From assembly GCF_000955955.1 (NCBI RefSeq), contig NZ_JYJG01000043.1, positions 1-11,599 on the forward strand: DNA of 11,599 nt, written 5' to 3'. This stretch comes from Lentzea aerocolonigenes (lineage in GTDB: Bacteria > Actinomycetota > Actinomycetes > Mycobacteriales > Pseudonocardiaceae). This document shows, one piece after another, positions 1 to 5,367 of the stretch. Within the stretch, counting starts at the first letter, position 1. The number at the start of each line of letters is the position of its first letter. The notes under the pieces were generated by a model, which ran no database searches, had not been told where the DNA came from, and saw nothing but the letters and a program-made list of their open reading frames with translations. Made by a program: the position numbers and the translations under genes.

Positions 1-1086
1 CTAGTGTCCTGAGTCATTAATTCGTTGGCAGTAGGCGGCGAGCGACTCGAGGATCTGGTCGGCGGTGCGGGTCCAGACGTATGGCTTGGGGTTGGTGTTC
101 CACTGCTCGATCCAGCCGCGGATGTCTTTCTCCAGTGCCGTGACCGAGCGGTGGACGCCTCGCCGCAGCAGTTTCATGGTGATCTCGGCGAAGAAGCGCT
201 CGACGAGGTTGAGCCAGCTGGAGCTGGTCGGGGTGAAGTGCAGATGGAACCGCGGATGCTTGAGCAGCCACGTTTTCACCGCTGGTGTCTTGTGGGTGGC
301 GAGGTTGTCGAGGATGACATGGACGTCCAGTTCGGCGGGCACGTTCTTGTCGATGGTGCGCAGGAACGCCAGGAACTCTTGGTGCCGGTGTCGGCGTTTC
401 ACCGCGCTGATGACCTGGCCGGTCGCGATCTCCAGAGCGGCGAACAGGCTAGTGGTGCCGTGCCGGATGTAGTCGAAGCTCTGTCGCTCGGGCACGCCAG
501 GCAGCATCGGCAGTACTGGTGCCGAGCGGTCGAGGGCCTGGATTCCGGTCTTCTCGTCCACGCACAGCACGACCGCCTTCGCGGGCGGGTCGAGATACAG
601 ACCGACGACGTCGCGGACCTTGTCTACGAAGAAGGGGTCTTTGCTGATCTTGAACGTGTCGACCCGGTGGGGCTTGAGGCCGAAGGCTCGCCAGATTCGT
701 GACACCGCGGACTGCGTCATCCCGGTTTGCTGGGCCAGCGAGCGGGTCGACCAGTGGGTGGCGTTCGTCGGGGTGGTTTCCAGTGTCGTCACCACGACCC
801 GCTCGACCTGATCGTCGCTGATCTGCCGCGGGCGGCCCGGTCGCGGTTCGTCGGACAGGCCGTCCAGCCTGTCGCTGACGAACCGCGACCGCCACGTCCG
901 CACCGTGTTGCGGCTCAACCGCAACCGTTGCGCCACTTCGGTATTCGAGCCGCCCTCCGCGCAGGCGAGCACGATCCCGGCTCGCATCGCCAACCCCTGC
1001 GCTGTCGTCCGGCGCCGCGACCAGCCCTCCAAGATCCGACGTTCCTCGTCGGACAGGACCAACGGCACCAACTTCGAACTCGGCAT
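1..1086 (-). CDS. IS630 family transposase
   Basis: A 361-residue DDE transposase that would catalyse cut-and-paste movement of the surrounding element. The N-terminal third (about 15-140) holds helix-turn-helix segments for binding the terminal repeats, including the stretch around S-R-N-T-V-R-T-W (58-65). The C-terminal DDE_3 domain has the three metal-binding acidic residues in context: D177 in VVLCVDEKTG, D260 in HVILDNLATH and E296 in WLNLVERFF. The D260-E296 spacing fits IS630 transposases. Length is normal and there is no frameshift. The ATG at 1086 is preceded by TAGGCT and six bases, so the mRNA may be leaderless. The stop codon lies across the IS boundary: TA comes from the target duplication and the final G from host DNA. 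It is co-directional with, and 41 bp downstream of, the tetR gene, so read-through expression is possible. Confidence 0.95.
   Translation of the reverse strand: MPSSKLVPLVLSDEERRILEGWSRRRTTAQGLAMRAGIVLACAEGGSNTEVAQRLRLSRNTVRTWRSRFVSDRLDGLSDEPRPGRPRQISDDQVERVVVTTLETTPTNATHWSTRSLAQQTGMTQSAVSRIWRAFGLKPHRVDTFKISKDPFFVDKVRDVVGLYLDPPAKAVVLCVDEKTGIQALDRSAPVLPMLPGVPERQSFDYIRHGTTSLFAALEIATGQVISAVKRRHRHQEFLAFLRTIDKNVPAELDVHVILDNLATHKTPAVKTWLLKHPRFHLHFTPTSSSWLNLVERFFAEITMKLLRRGVHRSVTALEKDIRGWIEQWNTNPKPYVWTRTADQILESLAAYCQRINDSGH
4..23 (+). repeat. IS630 left terminal inverted repeat
   Basis: Pairs with 1109-1128: 12 identical outer bases, then TTA and TTC blocks separated by single A/G differences. The repeat also encodes the last residues of the transposase (minus strand, ending N-D-S-G-H). 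The transposase stop TAG is completed by the flanking TA and the host C at position 1. Confidence 0.9.
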
Positions 1087-1092
1087 CGACCA

Positions 1093-1098
1093 AGCCTA
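1093..1098 (-). promoter_or_regulatory. Candidate leaderless -10 box of the transposase
   Basis: On the minus strand TAGGCT fits the actinobacterial TANNNT -10 motif and is followed by six bases and the ATG. This is the spacing of a leaderless transcript. No Shine-Dalgarno sequence is visible before the start. No good -35 was identified; 17 bases upstream falls inside the right terminal repeat. Confidence 0.4.
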
Positions 1099-1108
1099 CG
1101 GTGCACAA

Positions 1109-1128
1109 GAACTAACGACTCAGGACAC
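1109..1128 (-). repeat. IS630 right terminal inverted repeat
   Basis: Reverse complement matches 4-23 with two mismatches over 20 bp. It lies just upstream of the transposase start and may supply the -35 side of the transposase promoter. Its terminal G, on the minus strand, restores the TAG stop codon of the neighbouring tetR gene. Confidence 0.9.
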
Positions 1129-1691
1129 TAGGGCCAGGCGCGCAGCAGGGAGTCGAGCGCGTCGAGGGCGCGGGTCCACGACGCCTCGACCCCGCGCGGA
1201 TGACTGTGGAACGCCCCCGCGCGCTCCAACGACACGTAGCCGTGGAACGTGCTGTGCAGCAACCTCACGGCGTCGGTCTGGTCCGGCTCCCACAGGTCGT
1301 AGCCGCGCAGGATCGCCCGCGTCATCTCGGCGTGCTTGCTCGCCGCGCTCAGTGCGGCCGTGTCCGGGTCGAGCACCATCTGCGCCGCCGCGTACCGGCC
1401 GGGGTGCTCGTGCGCGTACGACCGGTACGCCTGGGCGAACGCCACCAGCGCGTCCTTGCCCGAACGGCCGGCCAGCGCGTCCGACACCCGGTCCGCCATC
1501 TCGGCCAGCGCCAGCACCGCGAGGCGCACGCGCAGGTCGTGGGCGTTGCGGATGTGCGAGTAGAGCGACGCGTCCTTCACGCCGAAGTGCCGGGCGAGCG
1601 CGGACACCGTCACGTTCTCGAAGCCGACCTCGTCCGCCAGCTCCGCGGCCGCCTGCGTGAGGCGTTCGGCGGTGAGCCCCGCGCGTGCCAT
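1128..1691 (-). CDS. TetR/AcrR family transcriptional regulator (WHG-type C-terminal domain)
   Basis: A 187-residue one-component repressor. Residues 8-55 form the TetR DNA-binding domain: a first helix (LTAERLTQAAAELADEVG), then the helix-turn-helix at about 27-47 (VTVSALARHFGVKDASLYSH). The rest is an all-helical ligand and dimer domain. The phrase STFHGYVSLE (147-156) matches the signature of the TetR C-terminal WHG domain (with F in place of W). The ligand is not predictable. ATG at 1691 is preceded on its strand by GGAAGGG at good distance. The gene is divergent from the FBP gene across a 67-bp spacer rich in CTAG repeats, the likely operator, so self-regulation and control of FBP are expected (inference). 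The IS630 element inserted within its TAG stop, which is regenerated, so the protein is unchanged. Confidence 0.9.
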   Translation of the reverse strand: MARAGLTAERLTQAAAELADEVGFENVTVSALARHFGVKDASLYSHIRNAHDLRVRLAVLALAEMADRVSDALAGRSGKDALVAFAQAYRSYAHEHPGRYAAAQMVLDPDTAALSAASKHAEMTRAILRGYDLWEPDQTDAVRLLHSTFHGYVSLERAGAFHSHPRGVEASWTRALDALDSLLRAWP

Positions 1692-1702
1692 CCGTCACCC
1701 TT

Positions 1703-1747
1703 CCTAGAGCCCTTAATGATTTGCCTAGGACCTCTAGGTAAGCCTAG
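1703..1747. promoter_or_regulatory. Putative TetR operator: four CTAG-centred repeats
   Basis: The spacer between the divergent tetR and FBP genes carries CTAG at 1704, 1725, 1734 and 1744. Positions 1724-1738 form the imperfect palindrome CCTAG-N5-CTAGG, and CCTAGAG (1703-1709) pairs with CTCTAGG (1732-1738). CTAG is normally scarce in high-GC actinomycete DNA, so four in 45 bp is striking. The last copy overlaps a candidate -10 box of the FBP gene. Binding by the adjacent TetR is inference. Confidence 0.55.
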
Positions 1748-1750
1748 CGT
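1745..1750 (+). promoter_or_regulatory. Candidate -10 box of the FBP gene (leaderless)
   Basis: TAGCGT fits TANNNT and is followed by eight bases and the ATG at 1759, with no Shine-Dalgarno sequence. That suggests transcription starts at or next to the start codon. It overlaps the CTAG at 1744-1747, so a repressor bound there would block the polymerase. Confidence 0.4.
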
Positions 1751-1758
1751 CCCTGGTC

Positions 1759-2250
1759 ATGAAGCCGCTGACCGAACCCGACATCCGCGCGTCCTTCGTC
1801 AATTCCACCAAGGGCGAGGCGAAGCGCATGCACGTGCCCAGGGATCTCGCCGAACGCCGGTGGGACGACCTGGACTTCCTGGGCTGGCGCGACCCGGCCG
1901 CACCCGACCGCGGCTACTTGGTGATCGAGCTGGACGGCAAGCTCGTGGGCATCGCGTTGCGGCGCGCAAGCAGTTCCGGCAGCGCGCGCAAGACCATGTG
2001 CGCGTGGTGCCTGACCACGCATTCCGGTGACGGGGTGTCGTTGATGACCGCGCGCAAGGCCGGGAAGTCCGGGCAACTGGGCAACTCGGTCGGCGTCTAC
2101 GTGTGCGCCGACCTGGAGTGCTCGCTGTACCTGCGCGGGAAGAAGAGTGCGGGACCGGGGTCGCGGTTCAAGGAGTCGATCACGCTCGACGAGCAGGTCG
2201 ACCGGATGGTCAACGGCGTGAGCGCGTTCCTCGATCGCGTGAACTCGTAG
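1759..2250 (+). CDS. FBP-domain (EF-G-binding, FusB-like) zinc-finger protein
   Basis: A 163-residue protein resembling the FBP C-terminal treble-clef zinc-finger family, the fold by which FusB-type proteins bind elongation factor G and free it from fusidic-acid-stalled ribosomes. The zinc site is visible: C81 and C84 (CAWC) with C116 and C121 (CADLEC). Other family-like parts are the N-terminal RASFVNSTKGEAKRM and the RDLAERRWDDLDFLGWRDP segment. The fold assignment is from recognised pattern; activity on EF-G in this organism is inference. The preferred start is ATG 1759. It is divergent from a TetR regulator with an operator-like spacer, so induction by a small molecule is plausible. Its stop lies 11 bp from the end of a convergent small gene. 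Confidence 0.82.
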   Translation: MKPLTEPDIRASFVNSTKGEAKRMHVPRDLAERRWDDLDFLGWRDPAAPDRGYLVIELDGKLVGIALRRASSSGSARKTMCAWCLTTHSGDGVSLMTARKAGKSGQLGNSVGVYVCADLECSLYLRGKKSAGPGSRFKESITLDEQVDRMVNGVSAFLDRVNS

Positions 2251-2261
2251 GGATCAGGGCA

Positions 2262-2438
2262 TCAGAGCTCGAGCACCAGTTCGGCCGTGCACGCGCGGGC
2301 GCACGGCCACGGGTCGCCGCACTCGGTGCAGCCGGTTGCCGCGGGCAGGTGCGTGTCGAGCACGTGCACCGCGCGGCTGCGGTAATGCTCCAGGTCAGAC
2401 TCCCAGTCGTGGTGGGAGGACGCGGTCGCACTGGTCAT
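2262..2438 (-). CDS. Small four-cysteine protein of unknown function
   Basis: A 58-residue protein, too short for firm family assignment. The C-terminal half carries C37-x2-C40-G-D-P-W-P-C46-x3-C50, a compact cysteine cluster that could bind one zinc ion (inference). The N-terminal half is acidic and His-containing (SSHHDWESDLEHYRSR). It has no signal peptide or membrane segment. ATG 2438 is chosen because GAGGA lies nine bases upstream on the minus strand; ATG 2444 would add two residues but leaves the ribosome site too close. Longer in-frame extension to 2519 runs into promoter-like sequence and is not supported. It ends convergently with the FBP gene and is divergent from the sigma-factor gene. 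Confidence 0.6.
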   Translation of the reverse strand: MTSATASSHHDWESDLEHYRSRAVHVLDTHLPAATGCTECGDPWPCARACTAELVLEL

Positions 2439-2593
2439 GGTCATCAGTCCTCGGGTAGAGCTGCTGGACATCAGCATGCACCTGAGACGCCGGTTTGTGA
2501 CGCGCATTACGCCAAACAAGACCGTGTCCGTCCAAATTCAGACAAGTGGGTGGAGATCCGGATCTGGACGGGCGCGCGCGGCATCATGTCCAC
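2439..2593. promoter_or_regulatory. Divergent intergenic region between small Cys protein and sigma factor
   Basis: A 155-bp spacer that must hold promoters for both flanking genes. The clearest symmetry is GTTTG (2493-2497) facing CAAAC (2513-2517) across 15 bp, which could be a regulator site. No convincing TANNNT box sits at leaderless distance from either start. There is also a GATCCGGATC palindrome near 2555. No transcript start can be assigned. Confidence 0.3.
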
Positions 2594-3148
2594 ATGGACA
2601 TCCCAGCGCTGGTGGCCGCGGCCGCGCGTGGTGACCAGAGCGCGTGGGACGCCCTGGTCAGGCAGTTCAGCGGGCTGCTGTGGTCGATCGCCCGCGCCTA
2701 CCGCCTGAGCGATGCCGACGCGGCCGACGCCGTCCAGTGCACCTGGATCAAGCTCGTCGAGCACCTCGACCGCATCGCCGAACCGCAACGCCTCGCCGGC
2801 TGGCTCTCCACCACCGCGCGGCACGAGTGTCTGCAGCTCATCCGCAGGTCAGGCCGCCTGCCGGAGCCCACGGAGGAGGTCGACGAGTCCCCCGACCCCG
2901 CCCCGGCCGTCGACCACGAGCTGCTCGAAGGTGAACGCGACGCGGCGCTCTGGCGGGTCTTCGAACAGCTGCCGGAACGGTGCCGGCGGCTGCTGCGCGT
3001 GCTGATGGCCTCGCCGCCGCCCGCGTACGCCGACGCCGCGCTCGCCCTGGACATGCCGGTCGGCAGCATCGGTCCGATCAGGCAACGCTGCCTCGGCAAG
3101 CTGAAAGCGCTGGTCAGCGGTCACTCACTGCTGGAGGAGCGGTCATGA
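2594..3148 (+). CDS. ECF-type RNA polymerase sigma factor (sigma-70 family)
   Basis: A 184-residue sigma factor with only regions 2 and 4, the ECF layout. Region 2 (about 12-86) includes SAWDALVRQF, the core-binding stretch around DADAADAVQCTWIKLVEHL and the promoter-melting WLSTTARHECLQLIRR. An acidic proline-rich linker (91-108) follows, then region 4 (about 113-173) with LPERCRRLLRVL and the helix-turn-helix YADAALALDMPVGSIGPIRQRCLGKL. ATG 2594 is chosen because the sigma fold begins there; an upstream in-frame GTG at 2546 would add 16 unconserved-looking residues. No Shine-Dalgarno sequence is visible, so the start is less certain than the gene. Its TGA overlaps the ATG of the next gene (ATGA), implying translational coupling. 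No classical zinc-type anti-sigma factor is adjacent. Confidence 0.9.
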   Translation: MDIPALVAAAARGDQSAWDALVRQFSGLLWSIARAYRLSDADAADAVQCTWIKLVEHLDRIAEPQRLAGWLSTTARHECLQLIRRSGRLPEPTEEVDESPDPAPAVDHELLEGERDAALWRVFEQLPERCRRLLRVLMASPPPAYADAALALDMPVGSIGPIRQRCLGKLKALVSGHSLLEERS

Positions 3149-3552
3149 ACGACGACGACTTCCTCGACGTTCTCAGGGCTGCGGCCGAGGAGTTCGACCC
3201 GGTTCCGGCTGGCGTGCTGCGCGATGCGAGCGCCGCGCTGGCGTTGCGGACCCTCGACGCCGAACTGGCCGAGCTCGCCGAGTCGGAGGCACTGGTCCGC
3301 GGCGACGGTCCGCTCACGCTGGCGTTCGAGTCGGAGCGGGTCACGGTCAGTCTGGAGATCAACGACTCCACGGTCCGGGGGTTCGTCACCGGTGCCGAGG
3401 GCGAGGCGGTGGTGGAGACGCCGCGGTCACGCCGTTCGGTGGCCATCGACGGCGGCTGGTTCACGGCGACCGAGGTGCCGCCCGGGCTGGTGCGCATCCG
3501 GGTGACAGCGGACGACGGCACTCCCGTCGTCACGCAATGGGTTCGGCAATGA
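3145..3552 (+). CDS. Sigma-factor-coupled small protein, helical N-terminus plus beta-sandwich-like C-terminus
   Basis: A 135-residue protein read from the ATG of ATGA (3145), with GGAGGAGC just upstream. The first 50 residues are predicted helical and strongly acidic (DDDFLDVLRAAAEEFDPVP, then ALRTLDAELAELAESEAL). The remainder alternates short strands and turns, and phrases such as RGFVTGAEGEAVVETP and GGWFTATEVPPGLVRIRV resemble carboxypeptidase-regulatory-like beta sandwiches. There is no transmembrane segment, signal peptide or cysteine. The coupling to the sigma gene suggests a partner, possibly a soluble regulator of its activity. The N-terminal helices could be an atypical anti-sigma helix set, but no known anti-sigma motif is visible. 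The function is therefore unassigned. Confidence 0.8.
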   Translation: MNDDDFLDVLRAAAEEFDPVPAGVLRDASAALALRTLDAELAELAESEALVRGDGPLTLAFESERVTVSLEINDSTVRGFVTGAEGEAVVETPRSRRSVAIDGGWFTATEVPPGLVRIRVTADDGTPVVTQWVRQ

Positions 3553-3590
3553 ATTTCGGCGATCCCCCTTCGGTGAATCCCGCACGCACA

Positions 3591-3596
3591 TAGTCT
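3591..3596 (+). promoter_or_regulatory. Candidate -10 box of the secreted-protein gene
   Basis: TAGTCT matches TANNNT and would start transcription near 3603. That gives a leader of about 70 bases containing the inverted repeats at 3616-3652. No good -35 is seen. Confidence 0.3.
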
Positions 3597-3615
3597 CTGC
3601 GTACTACTGGGGACT

Positions 3616-3652
3616 AGCGATATCGCGATATGTCCGGTTTCGCGGTATCGCT
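3616..3652 (+). promoter_or_regulatory. Nested palindromes in the leader of the secreted-protein gene
   Basis: Perfect palindromes GCGATATCGC (3617-3626) and ATATCGCGATAT (3620-3631) overlap each other. AGCGATA (3616-3622) also pairs with TATCGCT (3646-3652). The block is AT-richer than its surroundings and lies between the candidate promoter and the start codon. It may be a repressor operator or an RNA hairpin upstream of the ribosome site; the sequence alone does not decide. Confidence 0.45.
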
Positions 3653-3659
3653 GCGAGAT

Positions 3660-3664
3660 GAGGG
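3660..3664 (+). promoter_or_regulatory. Ribosome binding site deciding the TTG start
   Basis: GAGGG lies ten bases before the TTG at 3675. The in-frame ATG at 3630 has no ribosome site and is itself part of the palindromic leader, so the TTG is preferred. Confidence 0.5.
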
Positions 3665-3674
3665 AATATCCGAA

Positions 3675-4031
3675 TTGAGCACATCACTGGGGAAAGTCCT
3701 GACTGGAGCCGCGGCGGCCGCGGCCCTGCTGTGCGCGAACGCATCCGCTGTCCAAGCCGCACCCGCACCCCTCTCGTCGGACGGGTTCTGGGCGGGCACC
3801 TGCCAAGCCGGGCGTGCCTGCATCGAGGCCAGCACGCCGCCTCCGTACAAGTGGTGGAACTTCGACGGCTGCTACTTCCACACCTTTTACCTGCTCCCTT
3901 CCAAGGGCACAGCGCACGGGAACGCATTCCGCGTCACCTACCAGGACGACAAGTGGGATGACGTCGAGCCGTGGACCACCAGGTGGCTGGACGCGCGCAA
4001 CGAGACGAAATACGTGTACGTGTACTGCTGA
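3675..4031 (+). CDS. Small secreted four-cysteine protein, unknown function
   Basis: A 118-residue precursor read from TTG 3675. The start is chosen because it gives a textbook signal peptide: n-region STSLGK, hydrophobic core VLTGAAAAAALLCANAS and an AxA-type site V-Q-A before A29-P30. C20 is inside the hydrophobic core and does not fit a lipobox, so this should be secreted, not a lipoprotein. The mature part (about 90 residues) has four cysteines, C43, C49, C66 and the C-terminal residue C118, enough for two disulfides. It is rich in aromatic residues (PPPYKWWNFDGCYF, KYVYVYC). I do not recognise the family; peptidase-inhibitor-like or crystallin-like small exoproteins are possibilities only. 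A strong terminator follows at 4042. An alternative ATG at 3630 would add 15 residues and spoil the signal peptide. Confidence 0.72.
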   Translation: MSTSLGKVLTGAAAAAALLCANASAVQAAPAPLSSDGFWAGTCQAGRACIEASTPPPYKWWNFDGCYFHTFYLLPSKGTAHGNAFRVTYQDDKWDDVEPWTTRWLDARNETKYVYVYC

Positions 4032-4041
4032 TTGATCTGGT

Positions 4042-4075
4042 CACGGCGTCCTGCTGCCCGCAGCGGGACGCCGTG
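4042..4075 (+). terminator. Intrinsic terminator after the secreted-protein gene
   Basis: A perfect 10-bp stem (CACGGCGTCC with GGACGCCGTG) continues inward through a T-G pair to a GCTGC/GCAGC extension, giving one long hairpin of about 16 pairs. It is followed by TATTTA. It begins ten bases after the secreted-protein stop and separates it from the M4 peptidase gene. Confidence 0.85.
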
Positions 4076-4137
4076 TATTTACCCGCCGTGCGGCCCCTCC
4101 TCCACTGGTACAAGGGGAACCAGGAGGGGGAAACACC

Positions 4138-5184
4138 ATGGTCTGCTTCATCCTGCCCGCGCATCTGCTCATCGAGCTCGCGGAAGCCGGCAACGTCGAC
4201 ATCCGCGACACCATCCCGACCCTGCTCGCCTCTGCGGCCCTGCGCACCCAGCGCGACACGCTCACCGAGGCCGTCCAGTTCCTCGACCTGAACGCGGGCC
4301 AGCTGCGCGGCCCCGCCAGCGAGTTCAAGGCCGTGCACGACGTCCAGGGCGGCGACGAGCGCAACCTGCCCGGCGTCATGCGCCGCAAGGAAGGCGACGG
4401 CGCCAACAGCGACCCGGCCGTCAACGACGCGTTCGACAACGCCGACCGCACCTACGACTTCTACCGCGACGTCCTGGGCCGGCACAGCGTCGACGGCAAC
4501 GGCCTCAGGCTGGTCAGTTCCGTCCACTTCGGACGCGGCTTCGACAACGCGTTCTGGGACGGCACGCAGATGGTCTACGGCGACGGCAGCGGCAAGGTCT
4601 TCCAGCCCGGCGCGCTCGCCCGCGACGTCTCCGTGGTGGGCCACGAGATCACGCACGGTGTCGTCCAGTACACGGCGGGCCTGCGCTACCGCCAGCAGTC
4701 CGGCGCCCTGAACGAGTCCTGGGCCGACGTCTTCGGCTCGCTGGTCAAGCAGCACGCGCTCGGGCAGTCAGCCGACCAGGCCGACTGGCTGATCGGCGCG
4801 GGCATCCTCGGCACGCAGCTGCAGGGCGTCGCGCTGCGGTCGATGAAGGACCCAGGCAAGGCCCACCAGCTCGACCGCCAGCCGGCCCACATGCGTTCGT
4901 ACGTCGACCTGCCCGACGACGGCAACCCGCGCAACGACAACGGCGGCGTGCACATCAACTCCGGCATCCCCAACAAGGCCTTCCACCTCACCGCGACCCG
5001 TCTCGGCGGCAACGCGTGGGAGCGCGCGGGCAAGGTCTGGTACGACGCGCTCGCCACGAAGCTCCGGGTGAACTCCGACTTCGCCGAGGCGGCGGCGGCG
5101 ACCGTCGCGTCGGCGCAGGCCCTGTTCGGTGCCGATGTCGCCAACACCGTCCGGTCCGCGTGGAACGACGTCGGCGTCAGCTAG
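4138..5184 (+). CDS. M4 family (thermolysin/protealysin-like) zinc metallopeptidase
   Basis: A 348-residue peptidase with the complete M4 active site: H169-E-I-T-H173 (zinc ligands and catalytic E170), third ligand E193 in the GALNESWADVFG motif, Y178, and the transition-state His H272 in NGGVHINSGIPNKAF. It is much shorter than secreted thermolysins because there is no signal peptide and no long propeptide. Instead a short N-terminal stretch (about 1-50, FILPAHLLIELAEAGN) resembles the short propeptide of protealysin-type enzymes, which act inside the cell or leave by non-classical routes. C3 could act as a zinc-blocking residue (inference). ATG 4138 has an excellent ribosome site, GGAGGGGG at 4122. 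It is monocistronic between an upstream terminator and a convergent gene. Emfourin-type inhibitor genes accompany many protealysin-like genes, but none is adjacent here. Confidence 0.93.
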   Translation: MVCFILPAHLLIELAEAGNVDIRDTIPTLLASAALRTQRDTLTEAVQFLDLNAGQLRGPASEFKAVHDVQGGDERNLPGVMRRKEGDGANSDPAVNDAFDNADRTYDFYRDVLGRHSVDGNGLRLVSSVHFGRGFDNAFWDGTQMVYGDGSGKVFQPGALARDVSVVGHEITHGVVQYTAGLRYRQQSGALNESWADVFGSLVKQHALGQSADQADWLIGAGILGTQLQGVALRSMKDPGKAHQLDRQPAHMRSYVDLPDDGNPRNDNGGVHINSGIPNKAFHLTATRLGGNAWERAGKVWYDALATKLRVNSDFAEAAAATVASAQALFGADVANTVRSAWNDVGVS

Positions 5185-5278
5185 CGAGTTCGGTGTGGAT
5201 CGTGTCGCGGGTGTCCTTCTGCTGGGTCTCGCGGTGCGGCGTCACGAGATGGACGACTTCGTCCTGCGGCGCGGTTGG

Positions 5279-5339
5279 TCAGGTTGATGGCACGCAGGCG
5301 AGCTCGTATCGTCCAGCCATTGCCCGCAGATCAACCTGA
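5279..5339. repeat. Inverted repeat between convergent genes
   Basis: TCAGGTTGAT (5279-5288) is perfectly repeated in inverse orientation as ATCAACCTGA (5330-5339), separated by 41 bp, within the 183-bp spacer between the M4 peptidase and the TIR-STAND gene. There is no U-tract on either strand, so it is not a standard terminator. It could be a bidirectional 3' hairpin or the ends of a tiny decayed element. The rest of the spacer (5185-5278 and 5340-5367) shows nothing recognisable. Confidence 0.4.
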
Positions 5340-5367
5340 AAGCATGCTGTTCGGCGCGCTTCCAAAC

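Larger units (their letters stand above)
4..1128 (-). mobile_element. IS630-family insertion sequence, complete
   Basis: A 1125-bp element bounded by near-perfect 20-bp terminal inverted repeats (4-23 and 1109-1128, two mismatches, both ends beginning GTGTCCTGAGTC) and flanked on both sides by TA (2-3 and 1129-1130). TA duplication, about 1.1 kb length and one DDE transposase ORF are the hallmarks of the IS630 family. With outer bases included the site reads C-TA...TA-G, so the original target was CTAG, a sequence IS630 itself is known to prefer. The element carries no passenger gene. Both ends and the transposase frame are intact, so it may still be active; that is inference. Confidence 0.93.

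Noticed and set aside
25..702. Plus-strand frame inside the IS630 element
   Set aside because: Antisense to the DDE transposase. No passenger gene is expected in this 1.1-kb element and the translation has no recognisable features.
3675..3740. Lipoprotein signal around C20 of the secreted protein
   Set aside because: The residues before C20 are A-L-L, and the -1 residue must be small (G/A/S) in a lipobox. A normal AxA cleavage site follows at 26-28.
3630..4031. ATG 3630 as start of the secreted protein
   Set aside because: It would place 15 extra residues before the signal peptide, lies within the palindromic leader and lacks a ribosome site; TTG 3675 fits better.
4032..5339. A 435-codon plus-strand frame overlapping the M4 peptidase
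   Set aside because: Out of frame with the HEITH and GALNES motifs, Arg-rich with no motifs, and lacking the strong ribosome site used by the peptidase.
5185..5367. Emfourin-type inhibitor gene downstream of the M4 peptidase
   Set aside because: The spacer has no frame of suitable length or composition on either strand.
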